Assembly: GCF_035594125.1 (NCBI RefSeq)
Contig: NC_087171.1
Span: forward strand, 14,351,767 to 14,415,766
Origin: Scylla paramamosain
Taxonomy: Eukaryota; Arthropoda; Malacostraca; Decapoda; Portunidae
Reading direction: 5' to 3'
Length of the DNA stretch: 64,000 nucleotides
Shown here: positions 45,666 to 57,387 of the stretch, piece by piece
Numbering within the stretch: position 1 is the stretch's first letter
How the letters are laid out: the number at the start of each line of letters is the position of its first letter
The notes under the pieces: model-generated
Database searches by the model: none
What the model saw: only the letters and a program-made list of their open reading frames with translations
What the model was told of the DNA's origin: nothing
Translations under genes and position numbers: made by a program

Positions 45666-46028
45666 TAGGATATTATACTGAGCTAGCGTATCTCGGTTTT
45701 CCCCTAACAATTAATTTTTGTACATTTTTCTATGCCTTTTTTTTTTTTTTCATACATTCATCTCAGACACGATTCTCTTTCTTTTCTGAGAAGTGTGCGT
45801 TGGAGTTGCAGTATCGTGTTGACGTGTGTATGTACAAGTTCTCAGATTACTCGCGTGTTTCCTTTTTATTTATCCTGCGGCAATACGAGGTGGCGTCACG
45901 ATCCCCTAGTTGCCGTGGAATTAGATGCAAATAACAGGTTCCGACTCCCATCGACCGAGGGTATGACGAAATAATCAGTAATTGTATAGGATGAAGGGGC
46001 TACTTTCGTGTGTATGTTATGTCTGTAC
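45666..46028. other. Unique sequence, no gene recognised
   Basis: Includes ATACTGAGCTAGC, also seen near 19138, and an octamer-like ATGCAAAT near 45924. The 80-codon frame at 45732-45974 is unrecognised. Confidence 0.4.
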
Positions 46029-46102
<74 letters not shown>

Positions 46103-46241
46103 ATTTATTTTTTTCATTTAAACCTTAGCAATGCAGTTTTCCTTCGTTACGTTATTTTTTTTTTCTTTTTCGTCTTTATTTTTTCATTCTTTCTAGTTTT
46201 GTTTGCATTATTTATATTCTATCCTAATACTCCCGCCCCAC

Positions 46242-46277
<36 letters not shown>
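46029..46277 (+). repeat. Two (CT)n microsatellites
   Basis: CT 46029-46099 and CT 46244-46277, separated by T-rich DNA. Confidence 0.96.
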
Positions 46278-46280
<3 letters not shown>

Positions 46281-46479
46281 CACGTTCAGTATCGCAGACA
46301 ACGTTTCAGTTAACGAGCAGATCAGCGGCAGCGAGGCTTGTGACGTCAAGAGGCGTCTAATTGGTGTAAATTCACAGGCCAAGGTGACTAGCTCGGCCCG
46401 CGACAGCCAGTCACTCAAGGCACTCGATCTAATAAAGGAGAGACGGTCCACCTTACCTCTGTCCCCGTCTGCATATCCG

Positions 46480-46483
<4 letters not shown>

Positions 46484-46573
<90 letters not shown>
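46484..46573 (+). repeat. (CT)n microsatellite, about 45 units
   Basis: Perfect run immediately before a GC-rich patch. Confidence 0.97.
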
Positions 46574-46576
<3 letters not shown>

Positions 46577-46589
46577 ACATGGAGGAAGA

Positions 46590-47330
46590 GAAACAATCAG
46601 CATTCCAATCCAACGCACAAAACTGGCTGCATCTGACACAGTTGGCAAGTTTCCGCCGACAGCTCGCGAGGCACTGGGAAGAAAGGAAGGAGGGGAGGAA
46701 GGAAGGAGAGGTGGGTGGCGGCTTGGACCTGTGGAGAGGAAGAGAGAGGTAGGGAGAGAGAGAGTGGGCGCGATGGAGGGACAGCATGGTGGAAGTGATG
46801 GAGGGAGGGAGATGGCGGGGGAGGGCGGGTATAACAGCGAGCCGTTTGGTACGTATCTCAGCCGTCAGGGACAGGTGAGCGGTGCCGTGTTTCCTGGTGT
46901 ACGACGCCGCCTGAATCGCGCTGCTAATCGAATATGCATGGGCTTCACTCCAGTGGCTTTTCACGTGTGCGAGTTGCGATCGTGCGATTCTATTCTGAGG
47001 ATAAGTCGAAGGTGCAGTAGAGAGAGATTGCTTTTGTCCTCGAGGATCCTGGGCTGCGGCTGTTGTCTTTGCCATCTGGCGTGTCGCGCAGCACGTGGCA
47101 GCTGAATCACCACACCTAAGAACAGACGGTTGTCGTGAAGTGTGGCGGCCTGCGGAGGGGACGCGAGGGGAGGGAGAATGCGGTGGACACTTCATTAGGG
47201 CCGCACTGTTATTCCAGGTCGAGGCGTGCTGTGGTGGAGATCCTCAGCCTCGCACCCTTGCAGACGGTAGACCCTACAACACTGGTGGCTAGCGGCGGCA
47301 TCTGGTTCTCTTAATAGTTAGTCCCTGTAA
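46590..47330. promoter_or_regulatory. GC-rich, complex-sequence patch
   Basis: About 700 bp of non-repetitive, relatively CpG-rich sequence, with long open frames on both strands (125 codons plus, 206 codons minus). A donor-like ACAG|GTGAGC occurs near 46872. The frames have no domain I know, and the minus frame's last third lies in pyrimidine-rich DNA. This may be a promoter/first-exon region, or simply DNA spared from repeat expansion. Confidence 0.22.
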
Positions 47331-47539
47331 CCTGCCCCTCTACGAGCATGCCTTGTCCTGCCTGTCCGGAGTTGCAGGCTGGGACGCAGGCTGGGAGGTG
47401 TCAGTGGTCGTCGCCGAGTTCCCCTTAATTAAAAAAGTGTGGCGTCCATCAAAGTCTGGTCGCGGGGAGAGCAAGGGATGTGTTACTCGTTTATTCCTCA
47501 GTGGTGGGCGGGAAAGTGAAGCAAATATACTGCGATTAC

Positions 47540-47548
47540 TACAACTAT

Positions 47549-47596
<48 letters not shown>

Positions 47597-47600
47597 AACT
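47540..47600 (+). repeat. (CTA)n trinucleotide repeat
   Basis: About 15 core units with ACAACTAT variants at both ends. Confidence 0.92.
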
Positions 47601-48276
47601 ATCACTGCTGCTAGTGCTTCTGCAGCTGTGACGTTTGTTTTAGTATCCCCTTTTGACAGACACTTCGACAGACAGACAGATAGGCGGACGGACACACCTC
47701 TTGACGATTCATTCTCGTATCAATTCGTAGATTTTCTTGATTTTTGTTCTATCTTTGTGTATAATAATGAATAAAAAAACGTAAATAACACAGAAAATAG
47801 ACAATAACGTCCTGCTGGGGAGAAGAAGAGGCAAGGAAGGAACACCACAAAAGCTCTCCCTTCTCTCACTTCCTTCTCTACACGGAGTCAATTTTCGATG
47901 TATGGAGGGCAGGGGGGCAGCGGTGCGCACGGCGGCGGCAATCACAGTAACTTGACCGCCACACTGGGTCTCAATTTGGTCGATAATGGTGGTGACAGCC
48001 ATGGTGGGTGAATAACGTGATATTGTGCAGGTGCTGGAGAGGAGGGCGGAGGCGGCGACGGATACCACCACCATCACCACCACCAGCACTACCATTCACC
48101 ACCAGTTCTACCGCGTCCACTACACAGTCAGGGGAAGGCGAGGAGGGACAGGTGAAGGTGACTGCACCCCTCACGAGCAATTGCTGAAGGAGCAGCCTGC
48201 TGTGTACACCTAAATATGAATGGGTGAACCTTGTTGACTGTTGTGGCCTGGTGTATATTGTCCTGCAGGTGGTGTC

Positions 48277-48279
<3 letters not shown>
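47601..48279. other. Unique sequence, no gene recognised
   Basis: A (GACA)n patch lies near 47665, a GGCGGCGG patch near 47930-48060 and a CACCAC patch at 48065-48092. No gene accepted. Confidence 0.4.

Positions 48280-48324
<45 letters not shown>
48280..48324 (+). repeat. (GT)n microsatellite, about 22 units
   Basis: Perfect run. Confidence 0.96.
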
Positions 48325-48327
<3 letters not shown>

Positions 48328-49690
48328 GTATATACCAGCAATGTCTGCACCTGCTCTTGGTCAACACATATGCATGCGTCTTGTCTTCTCAGCATCACCG
48401 TGACGCAATGATGACACGTGATTTTCTTCAACTGTGGATGTTCAATGTATCGGTTCATGTTTATCATTACAAAAAGAAAATAAAGAAAAGGAAGAGGAAG
48501 CAGAAAAAATAAGCAAGAGAATAAAGGAAAATAACAGTGATTTAAAGAAAACAGAAATGCTATAACGTACATATATATATCATACTACGAACCTTCACTT
48601 TTACTATCCTGAATGACTTTAAATTATATACTGTAGCTTGTCACACACTCATAAGGGTTAATAAATCTGCTGCTGTTCGCTCTTCCTCCGTGGTCATTCG
48701 TGTGGTGCTGGTGGCGGGAATATGACCTCTGACTCACCGAAATGAAGCGAAAAAGCTGGTAGAAAACGAAATGTCACTGTGGGCGTAGGAATGTTCCTGG
48801 GAATAATTCACTGCGGACTAATGCCGAGGCGAGGAGGAGGCGCTGCGGTGCTTCTTGGGTTTGGTCATTCGTGGAGGAATAGCATGGATTGTGGCGGCAG
48901 TTCACACGGTAGCAATTACACGCCGCGAGCCGCCTGGGAAAGGAGCCGCTGATCTGTCGTGATTTTAATCGGTGACTGATTGATTTCATGGCCCACAGCG
49001 ATGGGTCATGTGGCGCTGAACATTAAAAGAAAAAAACAAAAAAAACATGCGTACTTTAAGTTTATAAAAAAAAGTATGAGATAGAACATGAAAGAAACAC
49101 CATCAGAAACAGTCACATCTACACTAGTTACAACAGCTCATGGAGAAAGAAAGTTTTCTCCATGCAGGAATTGGAGTATCTCGTGTCCCAGTCAGAGGCA
49201 CATTTTACCATCATAGACAAGCGGATGAAGGGACGCGGTGACTGACGTGTTCATCGCGAGGCAGCATGCAAGCTTACAGGTAAAAGACAAAATGTTTGGA
49301 GTGGTTATTAGAAAAGTGCTGGGAAATGGAAAGGTTCACATCGCAAAACATTTAATAAGTAAGAAAACATTTATCCTGGCTGTGCAGCATTCCAGACATT
49401 ATATTGTCGAATTTTTGAGCGTATATTTTGTAATGAGAATTTTAAAGTGCTCAAGGCAAATATGTAAATTCCACCAAGATAACAATATGGAAAAATGATG
49501 CCTTTACTTATTTATGATTATACTGATACTGACATCCGCACCTGTCTTAAAACACATCAGCGGAAACCAGGAAAAAAAAAAAAAAAAGTGGCTAAGATGA
49601 CCTGCACCAAACTAAACAAGGACACGAATAGAAAAAAAAAAAAGTCGAAATCCAGGAGCTCCACCCTCACCCAAATACTTAAAGGTGCAC
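48325..49690. other. Longest apparently unique stretch, no gene recognised
   Basis: AT-rich with homopolymer A runs near 49570 and 49640. An 86-codon plus-strand frame at 49238-49498 has balanced composition (for example MFGVVIRKVLGNGKVHIAKH) but no domain or splice support. Confidence 0.4.
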
Positions 49691-50078
49691 AAGACTGATG
49701 AAACTGTCACTCCCCCACGCCCGGCACAGCAAAGCATGCGTCCCTATTTTTGGAGCGGCTTTGCATAACACATGACGCCGCCAGCTGGATGCCGTCACCA
49801 CCCCAACGTCCCCCTGGTGTAGCCAAAGCACGATACTCGGAACAAGGGCGCCGCCGAGAGTCGCCTGAAGACCATTGCCGTCGGTGGAGTAAGAGCGAAG
49901 TATAAAGTTGTAGGAGGTCGAAGCACGCAGGTGAGGAGGTTCAAAGGGCAGCGGTAGAGTACTTGGCCTCAGGTGTTGCTCCCTCCGCTCCTCTCAGCTC
50001 ACCAAGCACCTCGCAGGTCACGGGCTGCAGGCGGCGGGGCTGATGGCGCGTTGGCGTGTTGGTGGGAGCCCTGGTACC
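49691..50078. promoter_or_regulatory. GC-rich patch with TATAAA
   Basis: CpG-containing sequence with AGTATAAAG near 49902 and CAG|GTGAGG about 30 bp downstream. The TATA spacing would put a start site close to 49930, but the nearby donor motif leaves no room for a first exon of useful length. A weak promoter candidate only. Confidence 0.18.
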
Positions 50079-50290
50079 ATACTCTGAAACGCTTCTTGCA
50101 GCACCTCCACTACTTTGAAAAACCTTTATTTGAAGTTACATGGGGTTTTAGGGAATTTTTTTTATGCTTGAAGTGACAGTTAACAAGATTCATACAATAT
50201 TAACAAAAGAAGCGCTCCTGAGAACACGGTTGATCTTCCCTGTGGCCTTTGAAAATAATCATGGTGTAAGAGCAAACCCTTTCTGAGTAC
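50079..50290 (+). mobile_element. Inverted-repeat element, copy 10
   Basis: Left end ATACTCTGAAACGCTTCTTG, right end ACCCTTTCTGAGTACGG. Landmarks CCTCCACTACTTTGAAAAAC, TTTGAAGTTACATGGGG, AGTGACAGTTAACAAG, GAACACGGTTGATC and GTGGCCTTTGAAAATAATCA. It interrupts a GC-rich patch. Confidence 0.86.
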
Positions 50291-50601
50291 GGACCCTGTG
50301 CCGTCAATATAAACATTCTAGTGAGCTTTTGTCGCGGCGGTGAGAGAATCTTTAGCTGTTCGTGGCGTCCACCTCGCCCGACAAAGGTCATCTCCCTCCA
50401 GACACATGCAACCTTTCTATGTAACTCTTCTAAGAATCAGTGCCGCCGCCACCGCTGCCGCCATTATTGTTATATCCATCTCCTCTGTTGTCAATTTTGT
50501 CACGACTTCCGCGACCATCACCATTATTACTTCAAATTCCTTCCGCCGCTGCCATCTTTATGTACGGCTACCACCACTGACGCTGTCTCTGTTGTTGTTA
50601 T
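50291..50601. other. Unique sequence, no gene recognised
   Basis: GCCGCC words near 50445; otherwise nothing. Confidence 0.4.
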
Positions 50602-50785
50602 TTTTGGGTTTGTTTGTTTGTTTGTTTGTTGTTTGTTTGTTTGTTGGTTTGTGTGTTTGCATGTTTGTTGTTGTTGTTGTTGTTGTTGATACGGCTATAT
50701 TAATAACAAAACCGACAACAACTACGACATCAACAACAACAACAACAACAACAATAACCACCCCACAAGAGGGTTCACCATTCCA

Positions 50786-50826
<41 letters not shown>
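50602..50826. repeat. (TTTG)n, (GTT)n, (CAA)n and (CT)n cluster
   Basis: TTTG units 50605-50648, GTT about eight units 50664-50687, CAA about nine units 50727-50754, CT 50788-50826. The GTT and CAA arms are complementary and about 40 bp apart. Confidence 0.92.
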
Positions 50827-50830
<4 letters not shown>

Positions 50831-50869
50831 TAACGTAACACTATGGACCATAGCTGGAGAGTTAAGAAA

Positions 50870-51072
50870 TGGAGAGAAAGGAGAGTGGTGATGACAGAGA
50901 GTGGAGAGGAAGGAAGGGAGCGAGAAGGGAGAGGGAAGGATGGAATGGAGGCAGCAAGGAAAAGTGAAGATGATGATGATGGAAGGACAAGCAAGGGAAG
51001 AAAGGGGGCAAGGGGAGGGACAAGAAAGTAGAAGGAAGGAAGGAAGGAAGGAAGGAAGGAAGGAAGGAAGGA
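50870..51072 (+). repeat. Purine-rich tract ending in (GGAA)n
   Basis: GGAGAGGAAGG-type DNA leading to about ten GGAA units at 51031-51072. Confidence 0.88.
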
Positions 51073-51136
51073 ATGGGAGAGGGAGAGAAGTAGCCACATA
51101 GTTGCAAACACGGCATTAATATGTTACTCTGGTGGC

Positions 51137-51139
<3 letters not shown>

Positions 51140-51192
<53 letters not shown>

Positions 51193-51222
51193 GAGAGATG
51201 AGAGAGAGAGAGAGAGAGAGGG
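51140..51222 (+). repeat. Interrupted (GA)n
   Basis: GA run broken by GGAG and GATG steps. Confidence 0.93.
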
Positions 51223-51884
51223 AAGGGAAGAAAGGTTAAGGTTCGGAAGACCGTCATACCAATTTATTCAGAAGGCAAGACTTGTACTCCATCGCATCCA
51301 TGATTCCCTTAGTTCTTCTGCCTAGCCGCTTCCAATTCTGTCACGTACACGCACCCAGATTTCGGTGTTTTGCTGGTGAAAAAAATGACTGAATAAATGA
51401 ATGAATGCTGTGTCGATGAGTAGGAATCAGAGTAGGGGTATCTCGAAAAGTGTATTTGATCGCCTTCTGTCCTTAAGCACCAGGCATTAAGCAAAACATG
51501 ACCAGCTTGTGGTGTAGGTCCTTGCTTCCTGGAAACCGCTGTCATCGTAAAGTGTTCCCTTCCTTGTAGGTTTCTAAGCCTTAGGAAAATATAAAGTAGC
51601 CTCCCCCGCCCCCCCTAAAAAAAAAAAAAAAACATTTCGTTCTATTCTGTATAAATGCGTATATTTTTCCTGTGTTTGTTGGGAAGAAAAAAAGCTAATG
51701 CGGATAATAAAGCAAGGGAAATAGTAGTGCTGTACCAAATTAAAGGCAAGGATCTCTGGAATGTAAAGCAATATGGAAGATGACACCTCATGCAGCACCA
51801 ACCTTTGAGCCAGTGATACCTTCAATGCAAAAACACTGGGAACCACACCAAACTATAAAGAAATAACAAAGAAAAGAACATAAA
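51223..51884. other. Unique sequence, no gene recognised
   Basis: Poly-A at 51617-51632. A microRNA-like word near 51757 lacks a hairpin. Confidence 0.4.
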
Positions 51885-52110
51885 AAAGCTAAATCCTTAC
51901 CACCAACGTCCCTTCCTCAAGCACCCGGTCAGTACGGATCCCCATAAAAAACCTTGCCTCATCCGTTGCGAAAGATCAGGAACAGCAACACGTTATGAGC
52001 TAAATTTGCTAACACTGTCCCTCTCTCGGCCAGGTCAGTATGGATGCAAAATCTTCCCTCACCTACATGATACTCTGAGCTAACACGCTTCCCTCATGCA
52101 CAACAGGCCC
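51885..52110 (+). repeat. Diffuse duplication, about 106-111-bp spacing
   Basis: GCTAAATCCTTACCACCAAC near 51888 pairs with GCTAAATTTGCTAACACTGT near 51999. GGTCAGTACGGATCCCCATAA pairs with GGTCAGTATGGATGCAAAAT about 106 bp later. A shorter echo, GAGCTAACACGCTTCCCTCA, follows near 52078. Confidence 0.62.
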
Positions 52111-52380
52111 ATAAGCTTTACTCTCACTTGTCTAAGGCCTTAAAGCAACGCCTGAAGCGGCAAATGAGACATGCTGAACCCATAGAGGATAGGTTTATGC
52201 CGCACTTGACCAAAGGAACACCGCAGAGACCGCAGCTTCGGCCGTGAAATAGTGGACGCGAGAATCAGCTCAACGAGGGAAATAACGAGGAGTGCTGGAG
52301 CCGCCGCAAGAAGGCTGAAAGGAGGACGTGGAATGAATGTGGGAGATGTTTTGTTTGTAAATACCCAGGTGCAGGGAACG
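52111..52380. other. Unique sequence, no gene recognised
   Basis: Nothing identified. Confidence 0.4.
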
Positions 52381-52447
52381 TGGGTGGCGAGATGAGACAG
52401 TGGGGGAGATGAGAGAGGGTGGTGAGATGAGAGAGGGTGGTGAGATG

Positions 52448-52538
<91 letters not shown>
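52381..52538 (+). repeat. 18-bp minisatellite passing into (GA)n
   Basis: Four units of GGTGGTGAGATGAGAGAG (17-20 bp, varying by GAGA/GACA) are followed by GA to the right end with one GAAG break. The GA tract may have grown out of the unit's own GAGAGAG end. Confidence 0.9.
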
Positions 52539-52540
<2 letters not shown>

Positions 52541-53205
52541 TTCATTATCCTGCTGCCCTTGAAATACATATACTCCAGTACACTATACTTGACTTTAAAA
52601 ATATCTTTCTGAGCTCCTAATTCTCTATACAGTTCTCTCCAGTGCTCTGAATTATGTCATCTTTTTATTCATCGTGTTTCCGCCGCAATTTACAGTTCTG
52701 CTTGTTGGTGGGATGATGATAAAAAGACTCCACTTGTGAGCCTCGCATGCACTCAAGCGATGAACGTTTGAATGTTTGATTAGAATGTTTTTTGTTATTA
52801 AATGTATTACCACCAAGGTCTGAAACACACGTGGTGGCTTTTTACAACAGTTCCAAAACAGTGCTAAGACGTTTTATAATTCCGTGAGCGGCCATCATCC
52901 AGCATTTCCCGGCCACGCACCACGCCGAGGCTTGCATTGACCTGATCGATTTACGCACACAATCCCCGCAACAATGAGAAACCTCTGCAGCAACAACGGC
53001 ACTAAATGAATGGAAATATTTCAATGCTGAATTGTGGATGTCATGTCAAACTGAAATTAGTAAGATAAAGTATCAGATTTTTACAGTCAGTAATAATAAA
53101 GGTTAAAAAAAAAGCACGAGAATATGATAGGTGTAAATGAATATACTCGTAGATAGATACACAAAAAACACACTTTCATTGGCAATACGTAGAACCTCAT
53201 ATCTA
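52539..53205. other. AT-rich unique sequence, no gene recognised
   Basis: Nothing identified. Confidence 0.4.
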
Positions 53206-53355
53206 CTATATTATGAAACCTTACCATACTGACCCACGCAGTCCTTATATTACATCTGTTTATGCTACGTATATATTGTACTATTTCATGAAGTCTTACC
53301 ATACTGAACCATACAATCTTATTACATCTGTGTATGCTACATATATATTGTACAT
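53206..53355 (+). repeat. Tandem duplication, about 76-bp unit
   Basis: TATGAAACCTTACCATACTG/CATGAAGTCTTACCATACTG, ATTACATCTGTTTATGCTAC/ATTACATCTGTGTATGCTAC and GTATATATTGTAC/ATATATATTGTAC pair at constant offset. Identity is clearly above that of the longer-period arrays, so this one is younger. Confidence 0.9.
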
Positions 53356-53398
53356 CCCTAAATCACATCTATACACTTAACACAAAGGAAAAGATCCG

Positions 53399-53400
<2 letters not shown>

Positions 53401-53442
<42 letters not shown>
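53401..53442 (+). repeat. (CT)n microsatellite, about 20 units
   Basis: Perfect run. Confidence 0.96.
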
Positions 53443-53445
<3 letters not shown>

Positions 53446-54079
53446 AGGACAGATCTTTATGGCTCCTTGTATGAATCCTCTTTGTGATCCATTGAGTGCC
53501 ATAGGATATTTCAAGTTCAAACATTTCGATTCTATCCGAAGGTATTAGGAAGAATATCAGAATTCACGAACCAGAACGAGACAAATCTGGATACCTGGAC
53601 ACCCGGACACCTGCGCCCCCTCCCCGAGCCTCACACACGGTACCACATTCAAAATTGCCCTGAGCCACGACTGGGGATGGCATCTAGTGTTACAGTAATA
53701 CAACATGTACTCATTACTACAATATATGAATGCAGCAGTGATGAATACTAACATATTATGTTTACAACGATCAGATATCAAATAAATGGAAAGATATGAA
53801 ATGTAAGGAGGATTTGTTTTGCCCTGTCTATCTGGCCTCTTGTCTGTCTGTCTGTCTGTGTCTGTCTGTCCGTCTGTTGACTGAGTGTCAGATGAAAACA
53901 CTTCTATGTATCCGTGATGACAACACTTTGCGCTGTACAAATGTCATCGGTGTGCTGCATACTCCAACACCTGCACAGTGGACAAGAAGATGGACAGGCT
54001 GAGATGGAAAGACAGATTATACATAGATCTGTCATTCATACAGACAGACGAAAGTTTGACAGAATTAGTTTGTGTATCC
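53443..54079. other. Unique sequence, no gene recognised
   Basis: A (CTGT)n patch lies at 53842-53875. The antisense 127-codon frame here is unrecognised. Confidence 0.4.
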
Positions 54080-54085
54080 ATTATT

Positions 54086-54121
<36 letters not shown>

Positions 54122-54210
54122 AGTATCATCATCATTATCCTTTTCTTTTTCTTTTTTTTTTCTATTTCTTCTTTCACATCGTCGTCGTCGTCGTAGTAGT
54201 AGTAGTAATT
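54080..54210 (+). repeat. (GTT)n, then (GTC)n-(GTA)n
   Basis: GTT about 13 units to 54122, T-rich spacer, then GTC and GTA units at 54180-54207. Confidence 0.92.
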
Positions 54211-54336
54211 AGAGTAGTACACTTTAAAGGCGTGTGGTTGAGCATTAGTTTAGAAGCCACAAACTCACTCGTGTCCAGCCTGAATGTCACGTTTATAATT
54301 GATTCGCATCTCCCCAGAAACTAATGAAATATCTTC

Positions 54337-54491
<155 letters not shown>

Positions 54492-54619
54492 ACCGTCAGC
54501 TACACTTCACTCATGCCTCGCCCACTACACTTCACCATCACCTCACCGGCACCTCCCTATCCCTCCCACAAAGGTCATCACCGTCAGTTTACGGTATCTT
54601 TGGGATTTTTTCACCCTTT

Positions 54620-55130
54620 TTATCACTTCCATTTTTATTCGTTTGCTTGATTGTCTTTCTCGTTTGTATCTATTTCCGTCTCCCTTCGTGTTCGTCTTAC
54701 CTTCCTTTTTCTCTTTTCCTTCTCTTTTTCTGATCGTTTCATTCTTTATTCCTTATTATTCCCAAGTCCCGTGTCCCATATTTATTCATTTGTTTAAATT
54801 CTCCTTTCTCATTTGTATCTGTTTTCCTTCTCTCAGTTATTCAAATCCTTTATTTTTCTTCGTTAACATTCTCATCTTTATTCATTGCTATTTTTAATCT
54901 CTAATATTTATTCATTTCCCTGATTTTCTATTCTAATTTTCGTCTTCTATTTCGTCTCTCTTTTTCCTTCTTGTTGTCTCTTCTTTCCTCAGTCTTTTCT
55001 TTTTTCCTTTCGTTGGAATCGTTATCATTCATCCTTTATTCATAATTACTTTTTTTTTTAGTTTCCAATATTCATTAACTTTCTTTAATATTCGTTCTTC
55101 ATTTTCTCTATTTTCTTTTCCTTTACATGG
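54620..55130 (+). repeat. Diffuse tandem repeat in T-rich DNA, 126-161-bp spacing
   Basis: TTATTCGTTTGCTTGATTGT, TTATTCATTTGTTTAAATTC, TTATTCATTTCCCTGATTTT and TATTCATTAACTTTCTTTAA start near 54635, 54782, 54908 and 55069. The first two continue in parallel as CTTTCTCGTTTGTATCTATT and CTTTCTCATTTGTATCTGTT. T-rich composition raises background similarity, so later units are less sure. Confidence 0.58.
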
Positions 55131-55680
55131 TTTTTAAAATTGTTCACTTTTCTGCTTCGTTTTCTTTTCCTTTTACGAATAATTTTCTCTTCCAGCGTCA
55201 CTCCTCTTCCTCCTCCTCCTCCTCCTCCTCCTCCTCCTCCTCCTCCTCCTCCTCCTCCTTCTCCGTTTCTCCTTTATCAACATCACCATTTTCGTCTTTT
55301 TTTTCCTCCTCGTCCTCCTTGTCCTCGTCCTCCCTCCTCCTCCTCCTCATCATCATCTTCATCTTTATCTTTTCTCTCTCTTTCCTCCTCTTCCTCCTCC
55401 TCTTCCATCCTATCCATATTCTTCCTTTATTACTCCTTTATAATTTTTCTTCTCTACCTGCAACTCATTTTCTTCTCCTCCTCCTCCTCCTCCTCGTTTT
55501 CCTCCTCCTCCTTCCAATATTTATTCTTCTCGTTCTCAGTCTTATATTTCTATCACGTTTTTTCTTTCCCCCCCTTCGACTAATTTTCCCCACCTGCCTC
55601 CACCACCACCACCACCACCACCACCTACTACCACCACCACCACCACCTCCTCTTTAGTCTTTTCTCCCTCCAAGGCCGCG
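55131..55680 (+). repeat. Pyrimidine-rich DNA with (CCT)n and (CCA)n
   Basis: CCT 55203-55259 (about 19 units), further CCT/CGT runs to 55510, and CCA 55600-55646. The Ser/Leu-rich 147- and 176-codon frames are artefacts. Confidence 0.85.
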
Positions 55681-56044
55681 GTGAAAAAGAAACCCGTCGG
55701 CCTTCATCATCACGGGGAAGGGACGGGAAGGCGAGGCAAGGGGTGGGTGTGTCATTATTATTTGTGGCATAGGGGCGCTGCAAATAAGAGGGAAAAATAT
55801 GTTAATTAAAGGTGAAATGCGGTGCTAATGAACGGGGTTTCGGGCTTTAGAGGCTGATACCTGGAATATTAATGGGGTTTTAGAGGCCCTACCGTGTCTT
55901 TCCATTTTCTTGACTCTGGAAGGAAGATATTTTTTTTTTTCTTCTTTTTTTGGAAGGGTTGTGGTGTTATGGATGTGCTATGGAACTTTGTATGGGTGGA
56001 TGTCGGTGTATGTTGGTGTGTTGGTGCGTTTGTTTCTGTTGCTA
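55681..56044. other. Unique sequence, no gene recognised
   Basis: T-rich run near 55930; nothing else. Confidence 0.4.
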
Positions 56045-56182
56045 CTGGTGGTGGTGGTGGTGGTGGTGGTGTTCCTTCAATGTATAACTCTTCCGCCTCC
56101 TTTTCCTTCTCTTCGTCCTCGTCCTTGCTCTCCTCCTCGTATTTATTCTCCTTGTTCTTATGCTCCTCCTCTTCCTTTCCCT

Positions 56183-56270
<88 letters not shown>
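56045..56270 (+). repeat. (GGT)n, then (CTA)n-(CTG)n
   Basis: GGT 56045-56070. About 22 CTA units from 56183 switch sharply to seven CTG units ending near 56270. Confidence 0.94.
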
Positions 56271-56570
56271 ACACGAGGCGCTTTGTGATGGAGTGTGTCC
56301 TATCATTACACAGTCCATTGGCTCCAACTCTGCAAATGATTGGATGTCCACACTTTTTTCCCAGTCCTACTTTGGCATATAATTACAGTCACATTTCACT
56401 GATGATTTGACAGATTTCACGCCCGTTTATTATCAACGGTTGTCACTAAATTCACGCTGGTAATTGCGTACATACTCTATGTGTGCTGGTCTGCGTGGCG
56501 GTGTGGCTGACTTAGTGTGTGTGTGTATCGTGTGTCTAAACTGGAGCTGTGTATTTCTGCTACTGATACA

Positions 56571-56646
<76 letters not shown>
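56571..56646 (+). repeat. (CTA)n trinucleotide repeat, about 25 units
   Basis: Perfect run. Confidence 0.97.
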
Positions 56647-56647
<1 letters not shown>

Positions 56648-57334
56648 ACTACCGCCAACACAACTTAAAACGATACCAGTAAACAATCTCTAACCACCAC
56701 CAGTGCATTTTCTTTCCTTCATTCCACGGTGGATGACGAGAAATTGCGGGAGTACCACTTAATGTAGCTTTTACCTCCCTCATTTCCCTCATACTTGCAT
56801 TACATCCCCTCTCCCCTCACTCCCTCCACCTCCACCTCCTTGTTACGCCCCCCACACTGTCCCTACGACACTCACCTCTCCCCGTCGGTGCCTAAGGCGT
56901 GCCACTTGCCGGAGACATGCAATATTAAGCTACCTTGCCCACTGCAGTCACCGCAGATCAATATTACGGAGAGGGAAGGGGGATGGAAGGCACGAAGGTA
57001 GTGGTGGTTGTGGTGGTGGGGGTGGTGGTGGTGGTGCAGAGCGGAAAAGTTGGTTAAGAACTTGCACAAGGCTAAAAATACCAGCTTAGGAAAAGTAGTT
57101 GCAGTATTAGTAGTGGAAGAGGCTTATCAGAGGTGGAGGTGAAGGTAGGGAAAAGTTTTTGGGTGAAAATTAATGATGGTGATGTGTAAGGTACATAGAA
57201 AGAGAGAGAGAAAGAGAGAGAAGAAGGGTTTTGGGAGTTATCAAGAAGGAAATGAGTTGGTAAATGAAGAGGAATTGTTATTGGAAGTGAATTAAAGAGG
57301 GAGAGAATATGTGGCTGGGTAAAGGCAAGATGAT
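56647..57334. other. Unique sequence, no gene recognised
   Basis: C/T-rich at 56770-56900, GGT patch at 57000-57036, purine-rich afterwards. Confidence 0.4.
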
Positions 57335-57336
57335 GA

Positions 57337-57387
<51 letters not shown>

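Noticed and set aside
46575..47195. Antisense 206-codon frame
   Set aside because: No recognisable domain, overlaps a long opposite-strand frame in GC-rich DNA where stops are scarce, and its C-terminal part is pyrimidine-driven. Kept only as a GC-rich patch.
51757..51778. 22-nt word TGGAATGTAAAGCAATATGG resembling the conserved miR-1 sequence
   Set aside because: By eye it matches the remembered miR-1 sequence at about 19 of 22 positions, but neither flank can form the required precursor hairpin and no star-strand sequence is present. Probably coincidence. A folding run and a small-RNA library would settle it.
55127..55657. Plus-strand 176-codon Ser/Leu/Phe frame resembling a membrane protein
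   Set aside because: Hydrophobicity comes from T-rich and CCT-repeat DNA; no sequence complexity to support a real protein.
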